Positions 18,375-28,769 of a stretch of 38,232 bases of DNA are shown here, piece by piece. The stretch is from Chloroflexota bacterium. GTDB taxonomy: Bacteria > Chloroflexota > UBA11872 > UBA12225. The notes below the pieces were generated by a model. The model saw only the letters and a program-made list of their open reading frames with translations. It was not told the DNA's origin and did not search any database. The stretch is taken from positions 1 to 38,232 of the forward strand of contig JACQGX010000258.1 in NCBI GenBank assembly GCA_016199265.1, read 5' to 3'. Within the stretch, counting starts at the first letter, position 1, and each line of letters opens with the position of its first letter. The translations under genes were made by a program, and so were the position numbers.

Positions 18375-18605
18375 TCGTAACGCCCTCAGCAGCCGGAACT
18401 CGGTGACCTTGCTTACCAACACGTCCCGCCCGTCGATCGCCACCACTGGAATCACCGTGCCGTAGCGTTGCAGGAGCTGCGGGTCGGAGCGGATGTCGAC
18501 CTCTTCGAGCTCAAACGACACGAAGCGGCGCACGCGCTCGATCTTTGCCTTGGCGGCGTGGCAGAGGTGGCAATCAGGTGTGCTGAAGAGGGTGACGTGC
18601 TTCAC
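18372..18605 (-). CDS. Glutaredoxin-like thioredoxin-fold protein
   Basis: [23 protein letters not shown] (CxxC), 77 aa. Confidence 0.87.
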   Translation of the reverse strand: MKHVTLFSTPDCHLCHAAKAKIERVRRFVSFELEEVDIRSDPQLLQRYGTVIPVVAIDGRDVLVSKVTEFRLLRALR

Positions 18606-19375
18606 GACGCGGTGCCCGGCACGTCGAAGATCGTCTTGATGTTCTCCATCAACATCCGGTGATCCATGACTCGCGGTTGCACCGAGCGGATTACGCCCGC
18701 GGGGTCGACGAAAAACGTCGACGGCACGCCGAGCAACTTATACGTTTGCGCGGCCTCCTGCTTCGTATCGAGCATCACCGGGAAGGTGTACGAACCGACC
18801 CGTGGACTGCCCTCTTTCAGGTACGCACCCACGTCTTTGGCGCTGCTTTCGCCGTCGATGCTCACGGCGAGCACGACGAGCCCTTGATCGTTGTACTGCC
18901 GGTAGATCTGCTCCAGCTCGGGCATCTCCTCGCGGCACGGCGCGCACCACGTGGCCCAAAAGTTGAGTACGACCGCCTTGCCGCGGAACTGCTTGAGCTC
19001 GATCGGCTTGCCGCTGGGGTCCTTCAGCCGGATGTTCGGCGCCTCGTAATCGACCTTTGGCCCCACGCCCTTGGCCGGCCCGCCGCGGCTGACGACCCCG
19101 GCGGTGCTGCTGTCCCCGACGAGCGGCCGGGTCAATCCCATCCACACCAGCGGCGCCACCACGAGCGTCGCCCCGGCGCCAATGACCAAGCGGCGATGTA
19201 CGCGAAGCCACGTCGCGCGCTCCGGCGCTTCGACGCTGGCGTGGGCTTCATCCGTGGGACTGCGCTCCACCGACTGTGCGGGGGCCGCTCCGCGTGCCGT
19301 CGCTTCTCCTTGCATCTCGCTTGTCAGTGGCTGCGTACGCCTCACTCCTACCGAAGTATACGCGCCGCCACGCAA
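18602..19375 (-). CDS. TlpA/ResA-like membrane-anchored thiol-disulfide oxidoreductase (start uncertain)
   Basis: [24 protein letters not shown]; single N-terminal TM; overlaps the glutaredoxin gene by 4 nt. Confidence 0.9.
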   Translation of the reverse strand: MRGGAYTSVGVRRTQPLTSEMQGEATARGAAPAQSVERSPTDEAHASVEAPERATWLRVHRRLVIGAGATLVVAPLVWMGLTRPLVGDSSTAGVVSRGGPAKGVGPKVDYEAPNIRLKDPSGKPIELKQFRGKAVVLNFWATWCAPCREEMPELEQIYRQYNDQGLVVLAVSIDGESSAKDVGAYLKEGSPRVGSYTFPVMLDTKQEAAQTYKLLGVPSTFFVDPAGVIRSVQPRVMDHRMLMENIKTIFDVPGTAS

Positions 19376-19407
19376 TCCCCGGATGTGGCTCTACCCCGGA
19401 TGGACAC

Positions 19408-19437
19408 GAAAAAAGGGCGACGCATGCGTCGCCCTTT
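19408..19437 (-). terminator. Rho-independent terminator downstream of groEL
   Basis: Perfect palindrome gggcgacgcatgcgtcgccc followed by TTTTTT on the minus strand. Confidence 0.88.
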
Positions 19438-19495
19438 CCCTTCGCCCCAGCACCAGAAGCCACTGCCAACCGGCTACCGAGTACCGACTACTGGC

Positions 19496-21127
<1,632 letters not shown>

Positions 21128-21205
21128 CTAACCTCCTGCTTCGTTGGGATTCCTGCGGTGTGCTTACCTGTGCTACACAGGCGGTGCTACACAGGCGGTG
21201 CTACA

Positions 21206-21292
21206 GACGAACGACGAAGGACGACTGACGAGCGTTCGCTTCCGTGGCTCTCTTCCGTCGTTCGTCGTTCGTCTCGTCTACGTGTCCGTCTA
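21206..21292 (-). repeat. Stop-anchored heptamer hairpin (GACGAAC)
   Basis: gacgaacgacgaa (21206-21218) and ttcgtcgttcgtc (21261-21273) perfectly inverted; follows the TAG of the 72-aa ORF. Confidence 0.85.
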
Positions 21293-21508
21293 GTTGTCCG
21301 ACAGCTTGCCCTGATCGATGAGCCAGCGGATGAAGTCCTGCCGCTTATCAATTGGGAAGTAGTCGCTACGCTCGCCGCCAGCGACCGCGCGGCGCAGACG
21401 GACCAGACGCTCGTGCTGCTCGACGGAAAACTCGTCGAGCAACACGGCCACGTCGGCCACGTCGGCCATCATGGTCGTCTCATCGGCCATCGTCGTCTCG
21501 TTAGTCAT
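21290..21508 (-). CDS. Small 72-aa protein of unknown function, between the CIRCE promoter and groEL
   Basis: ORF co-directional with groEL; acidic N-terminus, basic middle, FIRWLIDQGKLSDN end. Confidence 0.55.
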   Translation of the reverse strand: MTNETTMADETTMMADVADVAVLLDEFSVEQHERLVRLRRAVAGGERSDYFPIDKRQDFIRWLIDQGKLSDN

Positions 21509-21568
21509 GCGCTGAAACTCGTATGTTGGTGCCCCGGCGGATTGGCGAATAGTGCCTTGTCCGCACGA

Positions 21569-21598
21569 AGTATAGGACGGTCATTAGCACTCCGTCAA
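21569..21598 (-). promoter_or_regulatory. Sigma70-like promoter TTGACG-18 bp-TATACT reading toward groEL
   Basis: Reverse strand AGTTGACGGAGTGCTAATGACCGTCCTATACTTCG. Confidence 0.7.
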
Positions 21599-21610
21599 CT
21601 AGACTGCTAA
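21584..21610. promoter_or_regulatory. CIRCE element (HrcA operator), one mismatch
   Basis: TTAGCACTC-N9-GACTGCTAA versus consensus TTAGCACTC-N9-GAGTGCTAA. Confidence 0.9.
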
Positions 21611-21799
21611 TGACCCCGAGACTCGGTGCTATACTTCGCATAGCGGTCCTTCCCAAAGGGCCGCGTGGCGCGGGGGCTTACCTCCCGTCTGATCTGCCAC
21701 CGTCGACAGCCGCGTGGTTCCCCGCCCAACGGTTGCCCGCGGGGGAATTACGCAAGGAAAGCAGTCCAGGATTCTGCTGAGTGGGCCGGGAAGAGAGCG

Positions 21800-22954
21800 A
21801 TGTTCGGGTTCAAGAGCGGTAAAACGAACGGAAAGACGAACAGCACGCCGGCAGCGCCGGGCGTGACCGAGCAGGACGTCTTGAATGCGCTTGCGCGTAT
21901 TCAAGATCCGGACCTGCGCCGCGACATCGTCTCGCTCGGATTCGTCAAAGACGTGGCCATCGACCAGGGTAAAGTCAGCTTCAAGATCGAGCTCACGACG
22001 CCGGCGTGTCCCGTAAAGGGTGAGATGGAGCGCCAGGCGCGCGAGAACGTCGGCCGGTTGCCCGGCGTCGAGCACGTCGACGTCGCCATGACGTCGCAGG
22101 TCCGGTCGATTGCCTCGCCCGCGCAGGCGAACCTCCTTCCCGGCGTGCGCAACGTCGTCGCCATCGGCAGCGGCAAGGGCGGCGTCGGCAAATCCACCGT
22201 TACTGCCAACATCGCCATCGCGCTCGCCCGCACCGGCGCGAAGGTCGGTCTGGTCGACGCCGACGTCTACGGCCCCACGATCCCCGGCCTCATGGGCCTG
22301 ACCGGCACCAAGCCGATGGTCAAGGAGATGCCCGATGGCCGGACGATGCTCGTGCCCGCCGAGGCGCACGACGTCAAGGTCATGTCGATCGGCTTCTTCG
22401 TCGACGACCCGACGCAGCCGGTGATTTGGCGCGGCCCGATGGTCGGTTCCGGTGTCAAGCAGATGCTCGGCGACGCCGATTGGGGCGAGCTCGACTACCT
22501 GCTGGTCGACATGCCGCCGGGCACGGGCGACGCGACACTGACGCTGGCGCAGAGCGTCCGGCTCTCCGGCGTTGTCATCGTCTCACAGCCGCAGGACGTC
22601 TCGCTGGCAATCGCGCTCAAGGCGCTCAAGGCGTTCCAGAGCCTGAAGGTACCGGTTCTGGGAGTGCTCGAGAACATGAGCTATTTCATCTGCGACGATT
22701 GCGGCAAGCGGCACGACATCTTCAGCCACGGCGGCGCGCGCAAGGTGGCCGAACAGCTTGAAGTGCCGTTCCTCGGTGAGATCCCGCTCTCGCCGGACAT
22801 CTGTGAGAGCAGCGATACCGGCGTGCCCGTTGTCGCGCTCAAGCCCGAATCGCCACAGGCGGTCACCTTCACCGACATCGCCAAGGCCCTCGCGGCTCAG
22901 GTCAGCATCCTGGGTTTCCGCCAGCGCCAGGTGATTCCGCTGCGCGCCGTCTAG
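21800..22954 (+). CDS. Mrp/ApbC-family P-loop ATPase with N-terminal DUF59 domain
   Basis: MFGFKSGK start; DUF59-like N-terminus, GSGKGGVGKSTVTANIA, DYLLVDMPPGTGD. Confidence 0.93.
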   Translation: MFGFKSGKTNGKTNSTPAAPGVTEQDVLNALARIQDPDLRRDIVSLGFVKDVAIDQGKVSFKIELTTPACPVKGEMERQARENVGRLPGVEHVDVAMTSQVRSIASPAQANLLPGVRNVVAIGSGKGGVGKSTVTANIAIALARTGAKVGLVDADVYGPTIPGLMGLTGTKPMVKEMPDGRTMLVPAEAHDVKVMSIGFFVDDPTQPVIWRGPMVGSGVKQMLGDADWGELDYLLVDMPPGTGDATLTLAQSVRLSGVVIVSQPQDVSLAIALKALKAFQSLKVPVLGVLENMSYFICDDCGKRHDIFSHGGARKVAEQLEVPFLGEIPLSPDICESSDTGVPVVALKPESPQAVTFTDIAKALAAQVSILGFRQRQVIPLRAV

Positions 22955-23030
22955 ATCGAGTTCCGAGTTCCTAGTTCCTCGATAGGGCCAACCCGCAACT
23001 CGGAACCAGCAACTAGGAACTCGGAACCGG
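22952..23030 (+). repeat. Stop-anchored heptamer hairpin (GAGTTCC)
   Basis: Perfect 17-bp arms: 22960-22976 and 23011-23027. Confidence 0.9.
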
Positions 23031-23045
23031 GAGCTTGCCAGCGCC

Positions 23046-23531
23046 ATGCGTCTCCGCTTGCTCGTGCCCGCCTTGGTTGCCCTGCTGCTCGTCGGCTGCG
23101 GCGCCCTCAGCCTAGGTGAGGACGCGGGCGGGAGCGTGTCGCCGACCAATTCCGCCGGCCCGCGCGTTCTCTTTCCCACGGTCGGTGTCGACGTCGAGCT
23201 GGCGCGCACCGACGCGCAGCGCGCCAAGGGGCTGGGTGGGCACGCACCCCTCGGCCCGCGCGAAGGTATGCTCTTTATCTTCGAACGGCGGGACATTCAC
23301 GCCTTCTGGATGAAAGGCATGACGTTCCCGCTCGACATCATGTGGATCGACGACGGTAAGGTCGTCCACCTCGAAAACGACGTGCCGCCGCCCGCGCCCG
23401 GCCAAGCAGAAGCCACGTTGCCTGTCTACGCGCCTCCCGTACCCGCACGCTACGTGCTCGAGGGAAACGCCGGCTTTGCTCGCCGCCACGGCATCACCGT
23501 GGGCACCCCGGTGCAGACCATCGGCATCTGA
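23046..23531 (+). CDS. DUF192 family lipoprotein-like protein
   Basis: Lipobox-like LLLVGCG; ELARTDAQRAKGLGGHAPLGPREGMLFIFE...FWMKGMTFPLDIMWIDDGKVVH. Confidence 0.9.
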   Translation: MRLRLLVPALVALLLVGCGALSLGEDAGGSVSPTNSAGPRVLFPTVGVDVELARTDAQRAKGLGGHAPLGPREGMLFIFERRDIHAFWMKGMTFPLDIMWIDDGKVVHLENDVPPPAPGQAEATLPVYAPPVPARYVLEGNAGFARRHGITVGTPVQTIGI

Positions 23532-23648
23532 GGCGCAGACGGCACAATTCCTGCAGGGTCCTCTTCGTCCGTCGCTGGTCCCCGCGAGACCGGGACTTCC
23601 CAGGCGGCGTATAATCCAAATCAACCCATCTCGAGGAGGCTTCCACCC

Positions 23649-23900
23649 ATGGCCAGCCTGCGCGTGTTGAACTGGCGCGGTGATACCAAGGTGACGTACG
23701 ACGTCGAACGGGCCGTAACCGGCGATCCTGAACAGATTGCCGCCGTCCAGGAAGCCGAGCGGATCTTCGCCGAAGAGCGTGCCCGTGGTGCCACCGCCTT
23801 TAGGGTCCGGCCGGACGAGCCGGCGGAGCGCATCGACGAGTTTGATCGCACGGCCGAGCAGATCGTCGTGGTGCCGCGCATCGCCGGCGGCGTTAGCTGA
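23649..23900 (+). CDS. Small conserved-looking hypothetical protein (83 aa)
   Basis: Upstream gaggagg SD and TATAAT at 23610-23615. Confidence 0.65.
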   Translation: MASLRVLNWRGDTKVTYDVERAVTGDPEQIAAVQEAERIFAEERARGATAFRVRPDEPAERIDEFDRTAEQIVVVPRIAGGVS

Positions 23901-24016
23901 GTGGAGGATGAAGAGTGACGAGTGAAGCATGAAAAGCGAAGCATGAAACCCGGCACCTGTGACGCCAGCCGGTCACTTTGCGCTCTTCACTCTTCATCCT
24001 CCACTTTGCACTTCCA
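23898..24016 (+). repeat. Stop-anchored heptamer hairpin (AGTGAAG/AGCATGA-type)
   Basis: Perfect 18-bp arms gtggaggatgaagagtga (23901-23918) and tcactcttcatcctccac (23987-24004). Confidence 0.9.
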
Positions 24017-24477
24017 TGATCGTCGATCCGCTATCGGTTGTCCTTACGCTGGTGGTGCTCGTCACGGTCGCTGCCGCCGCCGTGCGGTGGTGGCGGACGG
24101 GGCACCGCCGGCCGGGGTATCTGCCGCCCGTGCGCACGCTCCAGCGGCGCGCGCTTCAGGTACGCCACTCGTATCGTTTGCGCGCGGAGGCCGAGCGACG
24201 CGCCGAACTTTTGTTACGGGATCTGCTTGGCGATGCCTCGTTCTACCACTTCCTCCGCCGCGGCTACCTCGAAGTCCGCAGTCTCAACTTTCCTAACCGG
24301 ACGTACCTCATCCCAGAGCGCCAGGGTCCGGTAACCGTCTGCGATCGCGGCCGGCCGGTGATGCGCCTGTGCGTCCAGTGTGTCGAGCGTGTCCCCGAGT
24401 ACGATACCGTGGTGATGCACAAGCTCATGATCGAAGGCAACGAGCAGGAATACCTGCGCATCGCGAACCGGGTATAG
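24017..24477 (+). CDS. Hypothetical protein with N-terminal TM
   Basis: MIVDPLSVVLTLVVLVTVAAAAVRWW... then soluble domain ending VVMHKLMIEGNEQEYLRIANRV. Confidence 0.7.
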
Positions 24478-24516
24478 GGAGCCTGGATTGTGCGCCGCTC
24501 CGGGGTAGTGCGTGCG

Positions 24517-24545
24517 CGTCCTTCGACAAGCTCAGGATGAGCGGA
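24517..24545. repeat. Second copy of the TCATCCTGAGC...CGAAGGAC intergenic repeat (inverse orientation)
   Basis: gtccttcgacaagctcaggatgag. Confidence 0.7.
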
Positions 24546-24589
24546 GCCCGCGTGAATAGAGCCCGCGTGAATTTCCGGAGGTAGTGGTT

Positions 24590-25039
24590 TTACTCCGGCT
24601 GCCGCCTTCGCTCGGCCGCCGCCTCACGCACCTTCCGCACGATCTCGTCGAGCGACGCCCCGGGGCCGAACACCTCGGCGATGCCCATCGCCTTGATCGC
24701 CGGGACGTCATCTTGCGGAATGATGCCGCCGGCGAAGACGATCACGTCGTCGACGCCGCGGGCGCGGAGCGCCTCCATGATCCGGGGGAATAGCGCCATG
24801 TGCGCGCCCGAATGGATCGATAGGCCAATGACGTCGACGTCCTCTTGTAGCGCCGCCTCCGCGATCATTTCCGGCGTCTGCCGGATACCGGTATAGATCA
24901 CCTCCATCCCGGCGTCGCGCAGCGCCCGCGCCACTACCTTCGCGCCGCGATCGTGCCCGTCGAGCCCCGGCTTGGCGACCAACACCCGAATGGGCCGCTC
25001 GTCGACCGTGGTCTCGGTTTTCTCGTCGGTCTCAACCAT
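24590..25039 (-). CDS. Cobalamin-binding small subunit of methylmalonyl-CoA mutase
   Basis: [31 protein letters not shown]; DxHxxG B12 motif; [13 protein letters not shown]. Confidence 0.93.
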   Translation of the reverse strand: MVETDEKTETTVDERPIRVLVAKPGLDGHDRGAKVVARALRDAGMEVIYTGIRQTPEMIAEAALQEDVDVIGLSIHSGAHMALFPRIMEALRARGVDDVIVFAGGIIPQDDVPAIKAMGIAEVFGPGASLDEIVRKVREAAAERRRQPE

Positions 25040-25094
25040 TTGCTCAGCTCACACCAGTGTCCCCCAAACGCCGCCGCACCACCCGCTCGCCCGC

Positions 25095-25898
25095 TCACTC
25101 TCCCCTAAACCGCGGCGCCCGCTTCTCCAAGAACGCGGCGATCCCCTCGTCCTTGTCCGCCGTGCCGAAGCATTGGCTGAACAGGTCGATCTCGACGCCG
25201 TTGGCCTCGCGCAACGGCAGATCGCGTCCCAGGTGCATCGCTCGCTTGGCATAGCTCACCGCCAGCGGCGGGAGCGTGGCGAACTGCGCCGCGAACTCCA
25301 GCGCGTGCCCGAGCAAGAGTTCGCGCGGCACCGCACCGTTGGCGAGTCCGAAGCGGACGGCATCCGCCGCGCCGATCGACCGCCCCGTGAGCACCATCTC
25401 AGCCGCCCGCGTCACACCGATCAGCCGGGGCAGGCGCTGCGTGCCGCCCCAGCCGGGGATCAGCCCCAATCTGATCTCTGGCTGGCCGATCTGTGCCTCA
25501 TCGGCGATGACTCGGAAGTCGCACGCCAGTGCGAGCTCGCAGCCGCCGCCCAGCGCCAATCCGTTGATCGCCGCGATTGCCGGCAGACGAACGCCTTCGA
25601 CTTGCTGGAACACGTCGTGTCCGAGCTGCGCCCACCGGCGCCCATCGTCGACACTCATCGTGCGCATCTGCCGGATGTCCGCACCGGCGCAGAACGCTCG
25701 CTCGCCCGCGCCGGTGATCACCAGACACCGCAGCATGCTATCCTGCGCCGCCGCGCCCAGCGCCTCACGCAGCAGGTTCAGCACTTCCTCGTTCAGCGCA
25801 TTGAGCGCCTGCGGCCGGTTCAACGTCAACACCGCCGTCGCGCCCTCCCGCCGAATCAGCAGCGATCCCTCTGTAACTTCCTTCACCTCATTCTCCAC
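25095..25898 (-). CDS. Enoyl-CoA hydratase/isomerase family protein
   Basis: [43 protein letters not shown]. Confidence 0.93.
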   Translation of the reverse strand: MENEVKEVTEGSLLIRREGATAVLTLNRPQALNALNEEVLNLLREALGAAAQDSMLRCLVITGAGERAFCAGADIRQMRTMSVDDGRRWAQLGHDVFQQVEGVRLPAIAAINGLALGGGCELALACDFRVIADEAQIGQPEIRLGLIPGWGGTQRLPRLIGVTRAAEMVLTGRSIGAADAVRFGLANGAVPRELLLGHALEFAAQFATLPPLAVSYAKRAMHLGRDLPLREANGVEIDLFSQCFGTADKDEGIAAFLEKRAPRFRGE

Positions 25899-25954
25899 AC
25901 ACGTTTTCTGTCACCATATCGGCGTTCATCGGCGGTTTCATTCCCTTTCCTCGG

Positions 25955-27730
25955 TCAGAGGACGGGCATTTCCTGGTATTCGCCGAACACGCCCCGCAGC
26001 ACATCGCAGATCTCGCCGAGCGTCGCGTACGCCCTCACCGCGTCCAGAATCGGCAGCATCAGGTTATCACGACCACGCGCGGCGCGCTCCAGCTCGCGCA
26101 AGCAGCGCGCCACCTCGGCCGGAGAACGCTCTCGCCGTACGCGGCGCAACCGGTCGATCTGCCGTACTTCGCTCGCCTCGTCGACCCTCAGCAGCGGCAC
26201 GCCGAGCGTCTCCTCGGTGACGTACTCGTTGACGCCGACGATGATCTGCCGCTTGGCTTCCACGGCCTGCTGGTACCGAAACGCGGCCTCGGCGATCTCG
26301 CGCTGGAAGAACCCGGCCTCGATCGCGGGTATGACGCCGCCGTACTGCTCGATCCGCGCGAAGTACTCGTCGCAGCCGCGCTCCATCTGGTCGGTTAGCC
26401 ACTCGACGTAGTAACTGCCACCCAGAGGGTCGACCGTATCGGGCACACCGGTCTCGTGCAGGATGATCTGCTGCGTGCGCAGCGCGATCTGGACCGCCTT
26501 CTCCGATGGCAGCGCCAGCGCCTCGTCGAGCGAGTTGGTATGCAGCGACTGCGTGCCACCCATTACCGCCGCCAGCGCCTGCATCGCGATCCGCACGACG
26601 TTGTTCTCCGGCTGTTGCGCGGTACACGTCACGCCGGCCGTTTGTGTGTGAAACCGCAGCCACAGGCTGCGCGGGTTCTGCGCGCCGTAACGCTCGCGCA
26701 GCTCGCGCGCCCAGATGCGCCGCGCTGCTCGATACTTCGCGACCTCCTCAAAGAAGTTGTTGTCGGCGTTGAAGAAGAAGCTGATCCGCGGCGCGAAGTC
26801 GTCGATCTGTAACCCACGCTCCAGCGCAGCCTCGACGTATGCCTTCCCATCGGCGAGGGTGAACGCCAGCTCCTGCAGCGCCGTGCTCCCCGCCTCGCGG
26901 ATGTGGTACCCGCTCACCGAGATCGTGTTCCAGCGGGGCAAATGCCTCGTTCCGAACTCGATCGTGTCGACCACCAGGCGCAGGTGCGGCCGCGGCGGAA
27001 AGATCCACTCCTTCTGCGCGATGAACTCTTTGAGGATGTCGTTCTGGATCGTGCCGCCGAGTTGCTCCATCGCGATGCCGCGCTTCTCGGCGGCCGCGAT
27101 GTACATCGCCCAGATCACCGCCGCCGGCCCGTTGATTGTCATCGACGTCGTGATCTGATCGACCGGGATTCCGTCGAAAAGGAGCTCCATATCTGCGAGC
27201 GACGAGACGGCGACGCCGCACTTGCCGAACTCGCCCATGGCAAGCGGGTGATCGGTATCGTAGCCGTAGAGCGTCGGCAGGTCAAAGGCGACCGAAAGCC
27301 CCGACTCGCCGTGCGCCAGCAGGTACTTGAACCGGGCGTTGGTCTCCTCGGCGGTGCCGAAGCCGGCGAAGATCCGCATCGTCCATGGCTTGCCCCGATA
27401 GCCGGTGGCGTGGACGCCGCGCGTGAATGGGTACTCGCCGGGCAATCCCAGATCGCGTAGATAGTCCTGATCGGCCACGTCGAGGGGGGTGTGCACCCCG
27501 GCAACGGGGAACCCAGAATACGTGGCCCGCTCGACCTCACCGCCCAGTTGCCGCCGCGCCTGCTCCTTCCACGCAGCGAAGCGCGCCGCCAGCGCGCCAT
27601 CGTTCCCCCTCGCCCCTTGGGCGCCTCCCAAGCCACCGCTCCCCCTCTCCCCTTGTGGGAGAGAGGGCTGGGGGGTGAGGGGTTCCCCCTCCTGCCGTGT
27701 CACCCCATCGTGTCGCTGCCTCGTCGCCAT
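25955..27730 (-). CDS. Methylmalonyl-CoA mutase large subunit
   Basis: [61 protein letters not shown]; Tyr and Arg at positions equivalent to MCM Y89/R207. Confidence 0.93.
   Translation of the reverse strand: MATRQRHDGVTRQEGEPLTPQPSLPQGERGSGGLGGAQGARGNDGALAARFAAWKEQARRQLGGEVERATYSGFPVAGVHTPLDVADQDYLRDLGLPGEYPFTRGVHATGYRGKPWTMRIFAGFGTAEETNARFKYLLAHGESGLSVAFDLPTLYGYDTDHPLAMGEFGKCGVAVSSLADMELLFDGIPVDQITTSMTINGPAAVIWAMYIAAAEKRGIAMEQLGGTIQNDILKEFIAQKEWIFPPRPHLRLVVDTIEFGTRHLPRWNTISVSGYHIREAGSTALQELAFTLADGKAYVEAALERGLQIDDFAPRISFFFNADNNFFEEVAKYRAARRIWARELRERYGAQNPRSLWLRFHTQTAGVTCTAQQPENNVVRIAMQALAAVMGGTQSLHTNSLDEALALPSEKAVQIALRTQQIILHETGVPDTVDPLGGSYYVEWLTDQMERGCDEYFARIEQYGGVIPAIEAGFFQREIAEAAFRYQQAVEAKRQIIVGVNEYVTEETLGVPLLRVDEASEVRQIDRLRRVRRERSPAEVARCLRELERAARGRDNLMLPILDAVRAYATLGEICDVLRGVFGEYQEMPVL
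27626..27690 (-). repeat. REP-like CCCTCACCCCC...CCCTCTCCC-acaa-GGGGAGAGGG repeat inside the mutase 5' coding region
   Basis: Minus strand GAACCCCTCACCCCCCAGCCCTCTCTCCCACAAGGGGAGAGGGGGAGC, translated [17 protein letters not shown]. Confidence 0.75.
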
Positions 27731-27813
27731 AACGGCCTCCTCAGGCTGCATCTCTACCTTTACTCTGCGCAACTCTGCGCCCCCGCTCTGCGTCTCCGCG
27801 GTCAATCCCCGGC

Positions 27814-28692
27814 CTACCCCCTGCGACCACCGTACTCATAGAACCCCACGCCGGTCTTGCGGCCCAGCCGGCCGGCGGCGACCATGCGGCGGAGCAGCGG
27901 GCACGGGCGGTACTTATCGTCGCCCAGATCGCGATGCAGTACCTCGAGAATGTGCAGGCAGACATCGAGCCCAATGAAGTCGGCCAGCTCCAGCGGTCCC
28001 ATCGGGTGGTTCATCCCCAGCTTCATCACCTGGTCGATCGCCTCCTTCTCCGCCACGCCCTCCATCAGCGTAAAAAACGCCTCGTTGAGCATCGGCAGCA
28101 GGAGACGATTGGAGACAAACCCCGGATAGTCGTTCACCACCACCGGCGTCTTCCCCAACCGCTGCGCCAGGGCGACAATTGCTTGTGTTGTCGCCTCCGA
28201 CGTGAGCTGTCCCCTAACCACCTCCACCAGCTTCATAACCGGCACCGGATTGAAGAAGTGCATCCCGAGCACCCGCTCCGGCCCCGAAACGGCCGAGGCG
28301 AGCGCCGTAATCGAGATGCTCGACGTGTTCGATGCCAGCAGCGCCGTCTCCGGCAGCACGTGCGCTGCCTGCGCGAACACCGCCTGCTTTGCGGTGAGGT
28401 CCTCGGTTACTGCCTCGATCAAGAGCTCGTGGCCAATCGCGGCGTCGATCTTCGTCTTTGGCCGGATGAGGGCGAGCGACTGATCGCGCGCCCGTGCCGT
28501 CAGGCTGCCTTTCTGCACCAGGCGGTCGAGCGATCGCTCGATCGCCGCCTGTGCCCGCAGCAACTGGCTCGTGTCGACGTCGACGAGATCGACCTCGATC
28601 CCGGCGGTCGCCAGCACTTGGGCGATGCCGCTCCCCATCGTCCCCGCGCCCACCACGGTCGCGCGATTGATGTCCCGTTCCGTGTCAGCCAT
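27814..28692 (-). CDS. 3-hydroxyacyl-CoA (3-hydroxybutyryl-CoA) dehydrogenase
   Basis: [63 protein letters not shown]. Confidence 0.95.
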   Translation of the reverse strand: MADTERDINRATVVGAGTMGSGIAQVLATAGIEVDLVDVDTSQLLRAQAAIERSLDRLVQKGSLTARARDQSLALIRPKTKIDAAIGHELLIEAVTEDLTAKQAVFAQAAHVLPETALLASNTSSISITALASAVSGPERVLGMHFFNPVPVMKLVEVVRGQLTSEATTQAIVALAQRLGKTPVVVNDYPGFVSNRLLLPMLNEAFFTLMEGVAEKEAIDQVMKLGMNHPMGPLELADFIGLDVCLHILEVLHRDLGDDKYRPCPLLRRMVAAGRLGRKTGVGFYEYGGRRG

Positions 28693-28695
28693 TAG

Positions 28696-28754
28696 AAGCC
28701 CTCACCCCCAACTGGTGCCCTCACCTTACCACGCTTCCACAGGGAGAGGGAGCC
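28696..28754 (+). repeat. Degenerate second copy of the CCCTCACCCCC...GGGAGAGGG REP-like repeat
   Basis: gaagccctcacccccaactggtgccctcaccttaccacgcttccacagggagagggagcc. Confidence 0.5.
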
Positions 28755-28769
28755 GCCTCCTGCCACGCC

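Noticed and set aside
24972-26411. 479-aa plus-strand ORF antisense to the enoyl-CoA hydratase and mutase genes
   Set aside because: Mirror ORF of well-supported minus-strand genes, no recognisable domain.
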